In this document: piece by piece, positions 8,628 through 16,909 of the stretch | Layout: every line of letters starts with the position of its first letter | How positions within the stretch are numbered: the stretch's first letter is position 1 | Assembly: GCF_020991375.1 (NCBI RefSeq) | Contig: NZ_JAJLQZ010000016.1 | Coordinates: 1-64,000, forward strand | DNA: 64,000 nt | Direction of reading: 5' to 3' | Source: Glycomyces amatae | Lineage (GTDB): Bacteria > Actinomycetota > Actinomycetes > Mycobacteriales > Micromonosporaceae | Translations under genes and position numbers: made by a program | Notes under the pieces: generated by a model | Seen by the model: only the letters and a program-made list of their open reading frames with translations | What the model was told of the DNA's origin: nothing | The model's database searches: none

Positions 8628-9006
8628 GGCTTCTCCTAGATTGTTCGAGAGGATCCGCAGATAGATGTGGAGGTTGACGTGATCCGAGTTACAGCATATG
8701 GCCGCAGTGGTATCGATGCCATACGCCGTGACCACTCCCCGTCCTGTTTGTGATGGCACCGTGACCTTTTCGAGCATGTATCGCAATCGCTTTTCGGCCT
8801 TGGGAACCGCGTGTTCGGGAACGGTTTCGGCGAGGTTTCGCGGGCGGCGGCCGGACCCGCTCGGCGGGGGCCGCGGGTCGCGAGTGGCGTGAGGGGGCGC
8901 CGAGGCGTCCCGGGCGGGGTCTCCCCCGGGGCGCTCCCCCGCGAGGGGGAGGCGGTTCGCCCGCTCGCGGGAGGGGCGGGCGCCCGCAGAACGCGAGGCT
9001 GGAGGC
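8628..9006. other. Divergent intergenic region upstream of the binding-protein gene
   Basis: 379 bp between two divergent genes. The part next to the binding-protein gene (8641-8800) is A/T-richer, as expected for a promoter. It holds an imperfect inverted repeat (8 of 9 positions; 8694-8702 with 8718-8726) that could be an operator. No coding frame here is convincing. Confidence 0.45.
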
Positions 9007-10131
9007 ATGACACAGCAAGCCGCCGCTCAAGCAGACGCGGGCCGCGCGGCCGCCCGCACCGGACGCGCCGCCACGGCCGCCTTCCTCTGGTCGCTCACGG
9101 CCGTGCCCGTCGGGCTCTGGCAGCTCCTCGACCCCGAGGGCGGCCCCTTCAGCCACCGGCTCTACGAGCCCACGTTCACGCTCCCCGGGGGCGCCCCCGG
9201 GTGGGCCGCCCCGGCCGGGCTCATCGCGGCGGGCGCCGCCGGCCTCCTCGCGGCGCGGGCGAGGCCGCGGCAGTGGCCGGTCACGGCGCTGTTCGCGGTG
9301 GTCTTCGGGATGCTCCTGAGCACCACCTCGCCGATCTCGCTGGCCGGCTACCTCTGCGCGTTCCTCATCCCGGCCGTGGTGGTCGCGGGCCCGGTCATGC
9401 TGGCGCGCGGCAGGATCGGCAGGATCGCCGCCGCCGCAGCGGTGGCGGGCCTCCTCGCCGGGCTCGGCGCCCTCGGCGTCATCGACTACGCCGCCGCGGG
9501 AGGCTTCCTCGCCATGCTCGGCGGCCAGCTCGCCGACCTCGGGTCCTACATGGCCGTCCAGGTCTGGGTCGTGGTCGGCGGCGGCATCTGGGGGTGGCTG
9601 ACGCTGCGCCTGCTCCTCCAGGGCCGCGAGGACCGGCCGACGCCGCGGTGGCTCACGCCGGAGAGCGCCGCCCGGTGGGGCCGGACCGCCAGCTGGATCG
9701 CGTTCGCCTGCGCGCTCCCCTACGGGCTCACCAGGATGACGTGGCTGACGCCGGCGGCGTGGTTCGGCGGTCCGCTCGACAGCTCGGAGATCGACCTGGC
9801 CACCCGGGTCTGGGGCCTGCTGCTGGGCTTCGCGGCCCTCGGCGGCGGCGTCCTGTGCCTCGGCATGACCCAGCGGTGGGGGGAGCGCTGGCCGTTCTGG
9901 ATGCCGGTGCTCCGGGGGCGCCCGGTGCCGCCGCTGCTCGCGATCGTGCCCGCCGCGATCGTGGCGGCCCTGTTCACCTTCGTCGCGGTCCCGTTCGTGG
10001 CCCTGGCGATCCGCCAGGACGCCCTGGAGCTGGTCTGGGCCTTCCCGTTCTACTTCTGGGGGCCCGCGCTCGGCGCGGCGACCCTGGCCTACGCGATCCG
10101 GCGGGGCGTGGTCACGCCTTCGGAGCACTGA
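9007..10131 (+). CDS. Polytopic membrane protein of unknown function
   Basis: 374-aa hydrophobic protein. A short polar N-terminus (1-18) is followed by about nine predicted transmembrane segments. The loops contain repeated Trp and Pro residues and no recognisable catalytic or transport motif. ATG at 9007 lies a few bases after GGAGG. I do not recognise the family. The 3' end overlaps the convergent tetR gene by 20 bp, so the two messages are antisense at their tails. A regulatory link with the TetR protein is possible but not shown. Confidence 0.75.
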   Translation: MTQQAAAQADAGRAAARTGRAATAAFLWSLTAVPVGLWQLLDPEGGPFSHRLYEPTFTLPGGAPGWAAPAGLIAAGAAGLLAARARPRQWPVTALFAVVFGMLLSTTSPISLAGYLCAFLIPAVVVAGPVMLARGRIGRIAAAAAVAGLLAGLGALGVIDYAAAGGFLAMLGGQLADLGSYMAVQVWVVVGGGIWGWLTLRLLLQGREDRPTPRWLTPESAARWGRTASWIAFACALPYGLTRMTWLTPAAWFGGPLDSSEIDLATRVWGLLLGFAALGGGVLCLGMTQRWGERWPFWMPVLRGRPVPPLLAIVPAAIVAALFTFVAVPFVALAIRQDALELVWAFPFYFWGPALGAATLAYAIRRGVVTPSEH

Positions 10132-10744
10132 CGTCCGGGGGATCGGCGAAGACGCCCGCGCGGGCGGCCGCCGCGGCTGCGGCGGCCGCCCGCTTCGCCG
10201 CGTCCCGGTCGAGCGGGTCGCCACTGGCGAGCAGCCGGTAGTACAGGGGCGCGGAGAGGCACCGGACCACCTCGGCGGGGTCGGTGCCCGCGGGGACCTC
10301 GCCGCGCTCGACCGCGAGGTCCACGCACGGGGCCCATTCGGCGATCCGGACCCGGTAGAAGCGGTGCAGGGCCTCGGCGGTGGGGGCGTCGCCGGTGGCG
10401 GCGGCGATGACCGCCTTGAACAGCGGGCCCTGGCGGTCGTCGGTGAGGGTGGCGAGGATGAGGGCGGCGAGCGCTTCGAGGTCGCCGTCGAGCGAGCCGG
10501 TGTCGGCCCGCGGCCGCGAGGACTCGGCCATCTCGGCGAGCATGTCGGCGACGAGCGCGGGGACGGTGCCCCAGCGGCGGTAGACGGTGGTCTTGCCGAC
10601 CTCGGCGCGGCGGGCGACCTCGGCCAGGTCGACGCCGCCGAAGCCCTGTTCCACCAGGGCGTCGCCCGCGGCGCGGAGCACGGCCTCGCGGACCCGGGCG
10701 GTGCGTCCGCCGGGCCGGACCGTGCCGGGCGTGGCCTCATTCAT
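10112..10744 (-). CDS. TetR-family transcriptional regulator
   Basis: 210-aa repressor. The N-terminal helix-turn-helix spans roughly residues 15-65, with the recognition region RRAEVGKTTVYRRWG; the C-terminal ligand domain resembles the TetR_C_11/16 group of AcrR-like regulators. It ends with an Ala-rich stretch. It starts at an ATG immediately next to the first of two repeated 24-bp sites and is divergent from the aldo/keto reductase gene. The likely role is repression of itself and of that gene; the ligand is unknown. Confidence 0.9.
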   Translation of the reverse strand: MNEATPGTVRPGGRTARVREAVLRAAGDALVEQGFGGVDLAEVARRAEVGKTTVYRRWGTVPALVADMLAEMAESSRPRADTGSLDGDLEALAALILATLTDDRQGPLFKAVIAAATGDAPTAEALHRFYRVRIAEWAPCVDLAVERGEVPAGTDPAEVVRCLSAPLYYRLLASGDPLDRDAAKRAAAAAAAAARAGVFADPPDVSAPKA

Positions 10745-10823
10745 AACGGGACTCCAGTTGCGTTAACGATCCGGTCTGCGCTAGCTTAGACCCATCATAA
10801 ACGGAACCAGAGTTCTCTTAACG
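10745..10823. promoter_or_regulatory. Two related 24-bp operator-like sites in the tetR/AKR divergent promoter
   Basis: Sites at 10745-10768 and 10800-10823 match at 17 of 24 positions in the same orientation. Both begin AACGG and end TTAACG; the first contains the palindrome CGTTAACG, the second GAAC-N4-GTTC. Their starts are 55 bp apart. The first abuts the tetR start codon. Paired copies in a divergent TetR promoter strongly suggest its binding sites. Confidence 0.65.
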
Positions 10824-10869
10824 GGCCTCGCCCCGCCGGGACCGGCGTTCCCCCTAGAAAGGCCCTCCC

Positions 10870-11913
10870 ATGGACTTCAACCGACTCGGCCGCTCCGGCC
10901 TCCACGTGCCCGCGCTCTCCTTCGGCGCCGGGACCTTCGGCGGCTCCGGCCCGCTCTTCGGCGCCTGGGGCGACACCGGCGTCGAGCAGGCCCGCCGCAT
11001 GGTCGACATGGCGCTCGACGCCGGGATGTCCATGTTCGACACCGCCGACGTCTACTCCGACGGCGCGTCAGAAGAGGTCCTCGGCGCGGCCCTCAAGGGC
11101 CGCCGCGACCGCGCCCTCATCTCGACCAAGGCCGGACTGCCGACGGGCGGGGACGCGAACGGGGCCGGGGCCTCGCGCCTCCACCTCGTGCGCGCCGTCG
11201 AGGCCGCGCTGCGCCGCCTCGGCACCGACCGCATCGACCTGTTCCAGCTCCACGCCTTCGACGCCCGCACCCCCGTCGAGGAGACCCTCGCCGCGCTCGA
11301 CGACCTCGTGCGCGCGGGCAAGGTCCGCTACGTCGGCGCCTCGAACTACGCCGGGTGGCAGCTGATGAAGACCCTCGACGCCGCCGAGCGGCACGGGCGG
11401 CCGCGCTTCGCCGCCCACCAGGTCTACTACTCGCTCGTCGGCCGCGACTACGAGTGGGACCTCATGCCGCTCGGCCTGGACCAGGGCGTCGGCGCCCTGG
11501 TGTGGAGCCCGCTCGGCTGGGGCCGGCTGACGGGCCGGATAGGGCGCGGCCGGCCCGTCCCCGAAGGCAGCCGCCTCCACCGGACCGCGCAGTTCGGGCC
11601 GCCGGTGGAGGACGAGGCGCTGTACGACGTGGTCGACGCGCTGGAGGCGGTCGGCGCCGAGACCAGCCGGACCGTCCCGCAGATCGCCATCAACTGGCTG
11701 CTGCGCCGCCCCACCGTGGCGTCGGTGATCGTCGGCGCCCGCGACGAGGAACAGCTGGCGCAGAACCTCGGGGCGGTCGGCTGGGAGCTGGAGCCCGAGC
11801 AGATCGCGCGCCTCGACGAGGCGAGCGCGCAGACCCCGCCCTACCCGCACTACCCGTACGCGCGCCAAGAGGGCTTCGCGCGGCTGAACCCGCCGGCGGT
11901 GCCGGTCGCGTAG
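10870..11913 (+). CDS. Aldo/keto reductase
   Basis: 347-aa NADPH-dependent oxidoreductase with a TIM-barrel fold, reducing aldehydes or ketones in the cytoplasm. The catalytic tetrad is visible: D57 and Y62 (FDTADVYSDG), K87 (ISTKAG) and H128 (LFQLHAFD). The C-terminal VIVGARDEEQL segment binds the cofactor phosphate. It resembles the YajO/YdhF-type and gsp69-type AKRs. ATG at 10870 follows AGAAAGG. It is divergent from tetR across the two repeated operator-like sites, so substrate-induced derepression is a reasonable inference. Confidence 0.93.
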   Translation: MDFNRLGRSGLHVPALSFGAGTFGGSGPLFGAWGDTGVEQARRMVDMALDAGMSMFDTADVYSDGASEEVLGAALKGRRDRALISTKAGLPTGGDANGAGASRLHLVRAVEAALRRLGTDRIDLFQLHAFDARTPVEETLAALDDLVRAGKVRYVGASNYAGWQLMKTLDAAERHGRPRFAAHQVYYSLVGRDYEWDLMPLGLDQGVGALVWSPLGWGRLTGRIGRGRPVPEGSRLHRTAQFGPPVEDEALYDVVDALEAVGAETSRTVPQIAINWLLRRPTVASVIVGARDEEQLAQNLGAVGWELEPEQIARLDEASAQTPPYPHYPYARQEGFARLNPPAVPVA

Positions 11914-11927
11914 GCGGGCACGCGAAA

Positions 11928-11960
11928 GGCGGGGCCGGGACGCGACGTCCCGGCCCCGCC
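11928..11960. terminator. Bidirectional hairpin terminator
   Basis: Perfect 15-bp inverted repeat with a 3-nt loop between the convergent aldo/keto reductase and wrbA genes. Confidence 0.8.
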
Positions 11961-11970
11961 TGCGGTCGGC

Positions 11971-12570
11971 TCAGCCCCCGCCCAGGCGGCGGGCGACGTC
12001 CACGACCCGCCTGGTCTGGATGCCGATCGCCGTCCGGGTCTTCTCCCCCACCGGGCCCTTGCCGCCGATATGGCTGGCGCCGTAGGGGTTGCCGATCTCC
12101 AGGTCGAACTGGAGCGGGTCGGTGTAGCCGGGGCTGACGATGATCGCGCCCCAGTGGTAGAAGGTGTTGTTCAGCGCGAGGATGGTCGACTCCTGGCCGC
12201 CGTGGCTGGTCTGCGTCGAGGTGAACGAGGACATCACCTTGTCGACGAGCTTGCCCTCCTGCCACAGCGGACCGGTGATGTCGATGAACTGCTTGAGCTG
12301 CGAGGTCGGCAGTCCGTAGCGGGTCGGCGAGCCCCACATGACCGCGTCGGCCCAGTCGAGGTCGTCGAGCGTCGCCTCCTGGACGTGGCCGGTGGACCCG
12401 TGGTGGTTCGACCAGGCCTCGTTGGAGGCGATCGCCTCGGGCGGCGCGAGCTCGGCGACCTTTCTGAAGCGGACCTCCGCGCCCGCCTCCTCGCCTTCCC
12501 GGGCGGCGGTCTTCGCCATCTCGTACACGTTCCCGGTCTGCGAGTAGTGAATGACGGCCAGCTTGACCAT
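11971..12570 (-). CDS. wrbA: NAD(P)H:quinone oxidoreductase, WrbA family
   Basis: 199-aa flavodoxin-like protein that uses FMN to reduce quinones by two electrons, protecting against redox cycling. The N-terminal phosphate loop is YSQTGNVYEMA (residues 9-19). WGSPTRYGLPTSQLKQFID, near residues 79-97, is the WrbA signature, and NNTFYHWGAIIVSPGY follows. Length is normal (about 198 aa). ATG at 12570 is preceded by GGAGG. The gene is divergent from the PfkB kinase. Confidence 0.95.
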   Translation of the reverse strand: MVKLAVIHYSQTGNVYEMAKTAAREGEEAGAEVRFRKVAELAPPEAIASNEAWSNHHGSTGHVQEATLDDLDWADAVMWGSPTRYGLPTSQLKQFIDITGPLWQEGKLVDKVMSSFTSTQTSHGGQESTILALNNTFYHWGAIIVSPGYTDPLQFDLEIGNPYGASHIGGKGPVGEKTRTAIGIQTRRVVDVARRLGGG

Positions 12571-12598
12571 GGCACCTCCGCTTGCGTGAGAATCGGTC

Positions 12599-12628
12599 TT
12601 GACCCTTGCACAGTCACCGGCTTAGGGT
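12599..12628 (+). promoter_or_regulatory. Candidate sigma-70-type promoter for the PfkB kinase
   Basis: TTGACC at 12599-12604 and TAGGGT at 12623-12628 are separated by 18 bp, close to the actinobacterial housekeeping consensus. The kinase start is 55 bp downstream. Confidence 0.45.
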
Positions 12629-12683
12629 TGCTCCCGCAACGCATTCCAAACTTCGGCAAACTTCTTCCAGGAGATGCAAAATC

Positions 12684-13616
12684 ATGCTCGACATTCTGGT
12701 CGTCGGCGGCGTCGGCGTCGACACGATCGTGCGCGTCCCCGAGATCGCGATCGGCGAGGGCGACTCGCTCGGCGTGGAGCCCATCCGCGACTACGTGGCG
12801 CACACCGGCAACGGCGTCGCGCTCGGGTGCCTCCACCTCGGGCTGGCCACCCGGTTCATCGACTACATCGGCGAGGACGAGCAGGGGGCCCTCGTCCGGC
12901 GCCACTACGAGGCCCACGGCCTCGACTTCCGGTACCTGGTCTCGGCGAACGGCACCTCGCGCTCGGTGAACCTGGTCGACGCCGAGGGCCGCCGGTTCTC
13001 GTTCTACGACTACCGGCACGACCCCGGCCTGCGGATGCCCGCCGCGTTCTTCGGACCGCACCTCGCCGAGGCGAAACACGTGCACGTGTCGATCCCGAAC
13101 CACACGCGCAGCGTGCTGACGGCGATCCCCGACGGCGTGACGGTCTCGACCGACCTGCACGGCTGGGACGGCGAGGACGAGCACCAGAAGGCGTTCGCGC
13201 TGCGGGCGGACCTGGTGACGCTGTCGACCGCGAAGCTCGGCGGCGACCCGGAGAAGGCGATGCGCTGGATCATGGACAACGGGCGGGCCTCGATCGTGAT
13301 CGCGACCGACGGCGAGCACGGCGGCTACGTGCTCGAACGCGGCGGCTCGCTGGAGCGCTACGGGGCGATCCGGCCGGTCGCCGAGCTCGGCGGCGTCTCG
13401 CCGGAGTGGGCCTCGTGGCGGCCGGTGGACTCCAACGGCGCGGGCGACGCGTTCGTCTCGGGCCTGCTGTGGGCCTTCGGCAAGGGCCGGGACCGCGCGG
13501 CGGCGCTCGACGCGGGCCGCGTCGCGGGCGCCTACGCGTGCCGCACCGAGGGCACGAGCACGGCGCTGATCTCGGAGGAGCTGATGACCGCGAGCCTCGC
13601 GGCGCTGGGACGGTAG
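12684..13616 (+). CDS. PfkB-family carbohydrate kinase
   Basis: 310-aa ribokinase-fold kinase that phosphorylates a sugar or nucleoside using ATP. The start GGVGVDTIVRVPEI fits the first PfkB beta strand. The second PfkB signature, DSNGAGDAFVSGLLW, lies near the C-terminus and contains the catalytic Asp (GAGD). HTGNG, at about residues 37-41, is the substrate-binding Gly-Asn region. ATG at 12684 was chosen because it follows AGGAG; the 26 codons upstream are not conserved-looking. Possible substrates include ribose, fructose or adenosine; the sequence does not decide. Confidence 0.9.
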   Translation: MLDILVVGGVGVDTIVRVPEIAIGEGDSLGVEPIRDYVAHTGNGVALGCLHLGLATRFIDYIGEDEQGALVRRHYEAHGLDFRYLVSANGTSRSVNLVDAEGRRFSFYDYRHDPGLRMPAAFFGPHLAEAKHVHVSIPNHTRSVLTAIPDGVTVSTDLHGWDGEDEHQKAFALRADLVTLSTAKLGGDPEKAMRWIMDNGRASIVIATDGEHGGYVLERGGSLERYGAIRPVAELGGVSPEWASWRPVDSNGAGDAFVSGLLWAFGKGRDRAAALDAGRVAGAYACRTEGTSTALISEELMTASLAALGR

Positions 13617-13622
13617 CGCGGC

Positions 13623-13647
13623 AGGCCGGCCCCGGCGGGGCCGGCCT
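13623..13647. terminator. Hairpin terminator
   Basis: Perfect 11-bp stem with a 3-nt loop between the convergent kinase and membrane-protein genes, directly after the kinase stop. Confidence 0.75.
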
Positions 13648-13651
13648 CCCG

Positions 13652-14821
13652 TCACTGCTGGTCCGCGTGCTTGTTGGCGGTCATGGCCTTCGCGCGGGCG
13701 ATCACGTCGTCGAAGGGCGAGGGCTCCTCGGGGACGGTGCGGATCTCCTCGCGCCGCTCGGGCTGGACCACCAGCATGAACAGGGCGCCGACCGCTGCGG
13801 CGACGACGGGCGCGCCGAGGCCGATCTCGGTCTTGGGCCAGTGGCCGGTCGCCGAGCCGGTGGCGATGAGGAAGGCCGCCCACACCGGCACCGCCCAGGC
13901 CGCGGCGAGCACGACGAGGTCGCGGCGGCGGCGCAGCTCGGGGCGGATGAGCCAGACCAGGAAGTCGAGCCAGGCGCCCGAGAGCAGGAACACCCACACG
14001 TAGCCGCCGTAGTCGAAGCCCGCGTACGCGCCGGCCATGACGGACGGGTAGAGGAACGCGACGGTGAAGAAGCCCAGCGGCAGCCGGAACCGGCCGGTCG
14101 CCAGGACCGCGAGCGCGAGCACGAGGACCGTGGTGAACGCGATGCCCGCCACGGGGAAGCCCTCGAAGTGATGCGGCCCCTCGAGCGCGGCGGCGACGCT
14201 GCCGGGCGTGTTCGTGTACGGCACGAGGTAGGCCAGGAACAGCACGAGGGTCGCGACGACGTACCCGAGCGAGAGGGCGGGCGCGGCCATGCGGGCCTCG
14301 AGCGGGACGGGCTCGGGCTCGGCCTTGAGGGCCTCGCGCCGCCAGGCCGAGAGCCACGGGGCGGCGGCGATGAGGACGCCGCCCGCGGCCAGGCCGAGGT
14401 GGGAGGGGCTGAAGAGGACCGCCAGATGGGTCTCGACACCGAACACCTCGTGCCAGATGAGGTCGGCGACGCCGGAGACGAGGAACAGCGGGACGCCGAT
14501 GACCGCGGGGCCGTAGCCGTGGGGGACGGCGGACATGCCGGTGCGCCCGTCCGCGCGGTGGGCGCGGACGAGCATCCAGGCGATCCACGCCGCGGTGGCG
14601 GCGAACCCGGTGTAGAAGACCAGGTGCCACCAGGTGAAGAACCCTTCGACCCAGCCGCGGGCGTGGGCGTTGACGTCGAGGATGAGGCCGCCGAAGAACC
14701 AAGCGGAGAAGGCGGCCGTGGTCAGGTCCTGCCACCAGGTGGCGAACGCGCGGGGCTGCCGGGAGTCGTTCAAGAGGTGCATCTTGTACTCCAGCAATCG
14801 GTCCAAGGGGGTGATGGCCAT
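13652..14821 (-). CDS. Polytopic membrane protein of unknown function
   Basis: 389-aa integral membrane protein with about ten hydrophobic segments. Its distinctive central motif is GVADLIWHEVFGVE followed by LFSPSHLGL; the conserved His and Glu residues within membrane segments suggest metal or heme binding, but I know no defined function. The last ~40 residues form a charged cytoplasmic tail. ATG at 14821 is chosen; 40 upstream codons overlap non-coding repeat DNA. The 6 x 15-bp repeat lies just upstream of its start. Confidence 0.78.
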   Translation of the reverse strand: MAITPLDRLLEYKMHLLNDSRQPRAFATWWQDLTTAAFSAWFFGGLILDVNAHARGWVEGFFTWWHLVFYTGFAATAAWIAWMLVRAHRADGRTGMSAVPHGYGPAVIGVPLFLVSGVADLIWHEVFGVETHLAVLFSPSHLGLAAGGVLIAAAPWLSAWRREALKAEPEPVPLEARMAAPALSLGYVVATLVLFLAYLVPYTNTPGSVAAALEGPHHFEGFPVAGIAFTTVLVLALAVLATGRFRLPLGFFTVAFLYPSVMAGAYAGFDYGGYVWVFLLSGAWLDFLVWLIRPELRRRRDLVVLAAAWAVPVWAAFLIATGSATGHWPKTEIGLGAPVVAAAVGALFMLVVQPERREEIRTVPEEPSPFDDVIARAKAMTANKHADQQ

Positions 14822-14918
14822 GACCTCATCATGGCGTACGCGAACCCCTCGCGCAATTCCCGCAGGGTCACCGGCCGCGCACTGCGCTCGCCTTTCCGGC
14901 AGCGCCTTCATCGCGGGC

Positions 14919-15008
14919 GAATGCGCGGTCGGCTCATGCACGGTCGGTGAATGCGCGGTCTAGGAATGCACAGTCGACGAAAACGTGGTCTACGAATGCA
15001 CGGTCGAG
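14919..15008. repeat. Six tandem 15-bp imperfect repeats
   Basis: Exactly six contiguous 15-bp units in 90 bp, consensus GAATGCRCGGTCNNN, with the last three bases variable. Five of six keep ATGC near the start; one is degenerate (GAAAACGTGGTC). They sit between the minus-strand glutaminyl cyclase gene (stop 15023) and the next minus-strand gene (start 14821), so they are in a transcribed spacer or promoter. Confidence 0.9.
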
Positions 15009-15022
15009 TCAGGAGGGGGTGG

Positions 15023-15880
15023 TCAGGCGAACCGCACGAGGAACAGCTTCGGCCACTGCTTCCCGGTGATGTAGAACGTGCCCTCCTCCTCGGCGGCGGC
15101 GATGCCGTTGAGCACGTCGGCGCCCGCGGCCTCCTCGTCGGTGAGCAGTCCGGCCGCGTCGACCACGGCGCCGACCTCGCCGGTCGCGGGGTCGATGCGC
15201 ACGATCTGGTCGGTCTGCCACAGGTTCGCCCAGACCTGGCCGCCGACGCATTCGAGCTCGTTGATCTGGAAGACCGGCTCGCCGTCGAGGGTGACCTCCA
15301 CGGTTCCGGTCTCGGCGAAGGTGACCGGGTCGCGGAAGGTCAATGTAGAGGATCCGTCGCTCATGACGAGCCGTTCGCCGTCATGGCAGATGCCCCAGCC
15401 CTCGCCCTCGTACTCGACGGTGTCGACGACGTCGAGCGTGACGGGGTCGCGCTGGTAGGCGACGTGCTCCTGCCAGGTGATCTGCCAGACCGCGTCGTCG
15501 GTGAGGGTGAGGCCCTCGGCGAACTCGTCCGCCGGGAGGTCCTGGGAGGCGAGCACGTCGCCGGTGGCGGGGTCGGTGATCCGCGCGTCGGACTCGCCGT
15601 AGAGGCCGGCGCTCTCGTAGAGGACGGTGCCGAACTCGGGGTGCTCGGCCAGTTCGAGGCCCTGCGTGAAGGAGCCCGCGTCGTGGTCGAACGTGTCGAG
15701 GACCTCGACGGCGAGTGCTTCGACTGCGCCTCCTTCAACAGCGGCGTCTTCGGGGACGGTCACCGACTCGTCGGCGGCGGCGTCCCCCGCACCGCAGCCG
15801 GTCAGCGCGAGCGTCCCCGCGGCCACGAAAGCGAGGCCGTGCCGGGCCGCCGCGCGTTTCTCATAGAACACTGATCTCAT
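15023..15880 (-). CDS. Glutaminyl-peptide cyclotransferase lipoprotein (beta-propeller type)
   Basis: 285-aa enzyme of the plant-type glutaminyl cyclase family (Glu_cyclase_2), converting N-terminal Gln to pyroglutamate. The signal peptide ends in the lipobox LTGC, then a Glu/Ala-rich linker. The catalytic propeller follows, with FTQGLEL, YGESDAR, WQEHVAY and QINELECVGGQVWANLW motifs typical of the family. It acts outside the cell. The ATG at 15880 abuts its GGAG; a GTG two codons downstream has better spacing (9 nt) and may be the true start. I see a single-copy gene with no obvious partner. Confidence 0.88.
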   Translation of the reverse strand: MRSVFYEKRAAARHGLAFVAAGTLALTGCGAGDAAADESVTVPEDAAVEGGAVEALAVEVLDTFDHDAGSFTQGLELAEHPEFGTVLYESAGLYGESDARITDPATGDVLASQDLPADEFAEGLTLTDDAVWQITWQEHVAYQRDPVTLDVVDTVEYEGEGWGICHDGERLVMSDGSSTLTFRDPVTFAETGTVEVTLDGEPVFQINELECVGGQVWANLWQTDQIVRIDPATGEVGAVVDAAGLLTDEEAAGADVLNGIAAAEEEGTFYITGKQWPKLFLVRFA

Positions 15881-16027
15881 CTCCAGCCGGTTCAGGGGCG
15901 GGCCCCCGTACCGTACCGGTCGTGAGGGAATCTCGGCCGGTGCGAGGGCGGTCACTCGTACCGTACTGGTCGCGACAATTGAGGACAAGTGCTCGAAGGG
16001 GAACATCCGCCGCGGCGGGTGACGCGT

Positions 16028-16909
16028 TCAGCCCCGGGGGCGCCAGCGGGCCACGGTCGCCGAGACCGTCACGTCGACGGTCTCGGGCAGCGCCGCCACG
16101 GCCTCGGCCAGCGCGCCGGGGGCGAGGTGGCGGGCGCTCGGGCCCATCCCCACGAGGCGCATGACCTCAGGGTGCCCCAGGCCAATCGAATATCGAAGCT
16201 CGTCGGTCCGCTCGGCCTCGAACACCGAGCCGAGCTGGTCGGCGGTCCGCTGCGGTTTGGCGGGGTCGACGCTCAGCAGGTCCAAGGCGTCGACGAGCTC
16301 GCGCAAGTGGTCCTCCCGGGGGGTGAGGACCACGAGCATGCCTCTCGGGTGGAGGATTCGCGAGATCTCGTCGGCGTTTCGGGGAGCGAAGACGTTGAGG
16401 ACCGCGGCGGCGGCGCCGTCGCGGACCGGCATCCGGTTCCACGCGTCGGCGAGCACCGCGGCGAGCCCGCCCCGAGTTCCGGCGGCTTGCCGCGGTCCGC
16501 TGTCCGGGACCTCCCGCTTGGCGCAGCGGCGCAGCGCGTACTTCGAGGTGTCGAGGCCGACGCCCTCCCGCACGGGGTCGGCCGCGACGGCGGCGGCCAG
16601 GTAGTGGCCGGTGCCGCAGCCGGGTTCGACGACCACGCCGGGGGCGTCGGTGAGCGAGGCCTTCGCGACGGCGTCCAGCAGCGGGTCGTAGGCGCCGGAG
16701 CCGAGGAACTCCTCGCGGGCGGCCACCTGGTCGGCGGTGTCGCCGGTGGTGGCGTTCGAGCCGGGCGCGAGCAGGGGCGCGTACCCCTGCTTGGCGAGGT
16801 CGAAGGAGTGCCCGGCCTCGCAGGAGAGGCGCCGTTCGCGCTGGTCGAGGGGGCGGGCGCAGTTGGGGCAGGCCAACGCGTGCAGCGCGGGCAGGGTCGA
16901 TGGGCTCAA
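16028..16909 (-). CDS. rlmA: RlmA-like 23S rRNA (guanine-N1) methyltransferase
   Basis: 293-aa SAM-dependent methyltransferase. The N-terminal zinc-binding domain has CPNC and CEAGH (Cys-X2-Cys...Cys-X3-His), followed by FDLAKQGYAPLL, the RlmA/TlrB fingerprint. The Rossmann motif I is VVEPGCGTGHYL. Such enzymes methylate G745 or G748 in 23S rRNA helix 35 and can confer tylosin-class resistance. The TTG start at 16909 overlaps the upstream TetR stop as TTGA, suggesting translational coupling; longer versions run into the TetR gene. Which guanine is modified cannot be told. Confidence 0.88.
   Translation of the reverse strand: MSPSTLPALHALACPNCARPLDQRERRLSCEAGHSFDLAKQGYAPLLAPGSNATTGDTADQVAAREEFLGSGAYDPLLDAVAKASLTDAPGVVVEPGCGTGHYLAAAVAADPVREGVGLDTSKYALRRCAKREVPDSGPRQAAGTRGGLAAVLADAWNRMPVRDGAAAAVLNVFAPRNADEISRILHPRGMLVVLTPREDHLRELVDALDLLSVDPAKPQRTADQLGSVFEAERTDELRYSIGLGHPEVMRLVGMGPSARHLAPGALAEAVAALPETVDVTVSATVARWRPRG

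Noticed and set aside
12234-14735. 833-residue open frame spanning wrbA, the kinase and a membrane gene on the minus strand
   Set aside because: It crosses several genes, is Arg/Pro-rich, and has no ribosome site or domain. It is a GC-driven shadow.
14919-15008. CRISPR or minisatellite gene
   Set aside because: 15-bp units have no spacers and no cas genes; no ribosome site for a repeat peptide.
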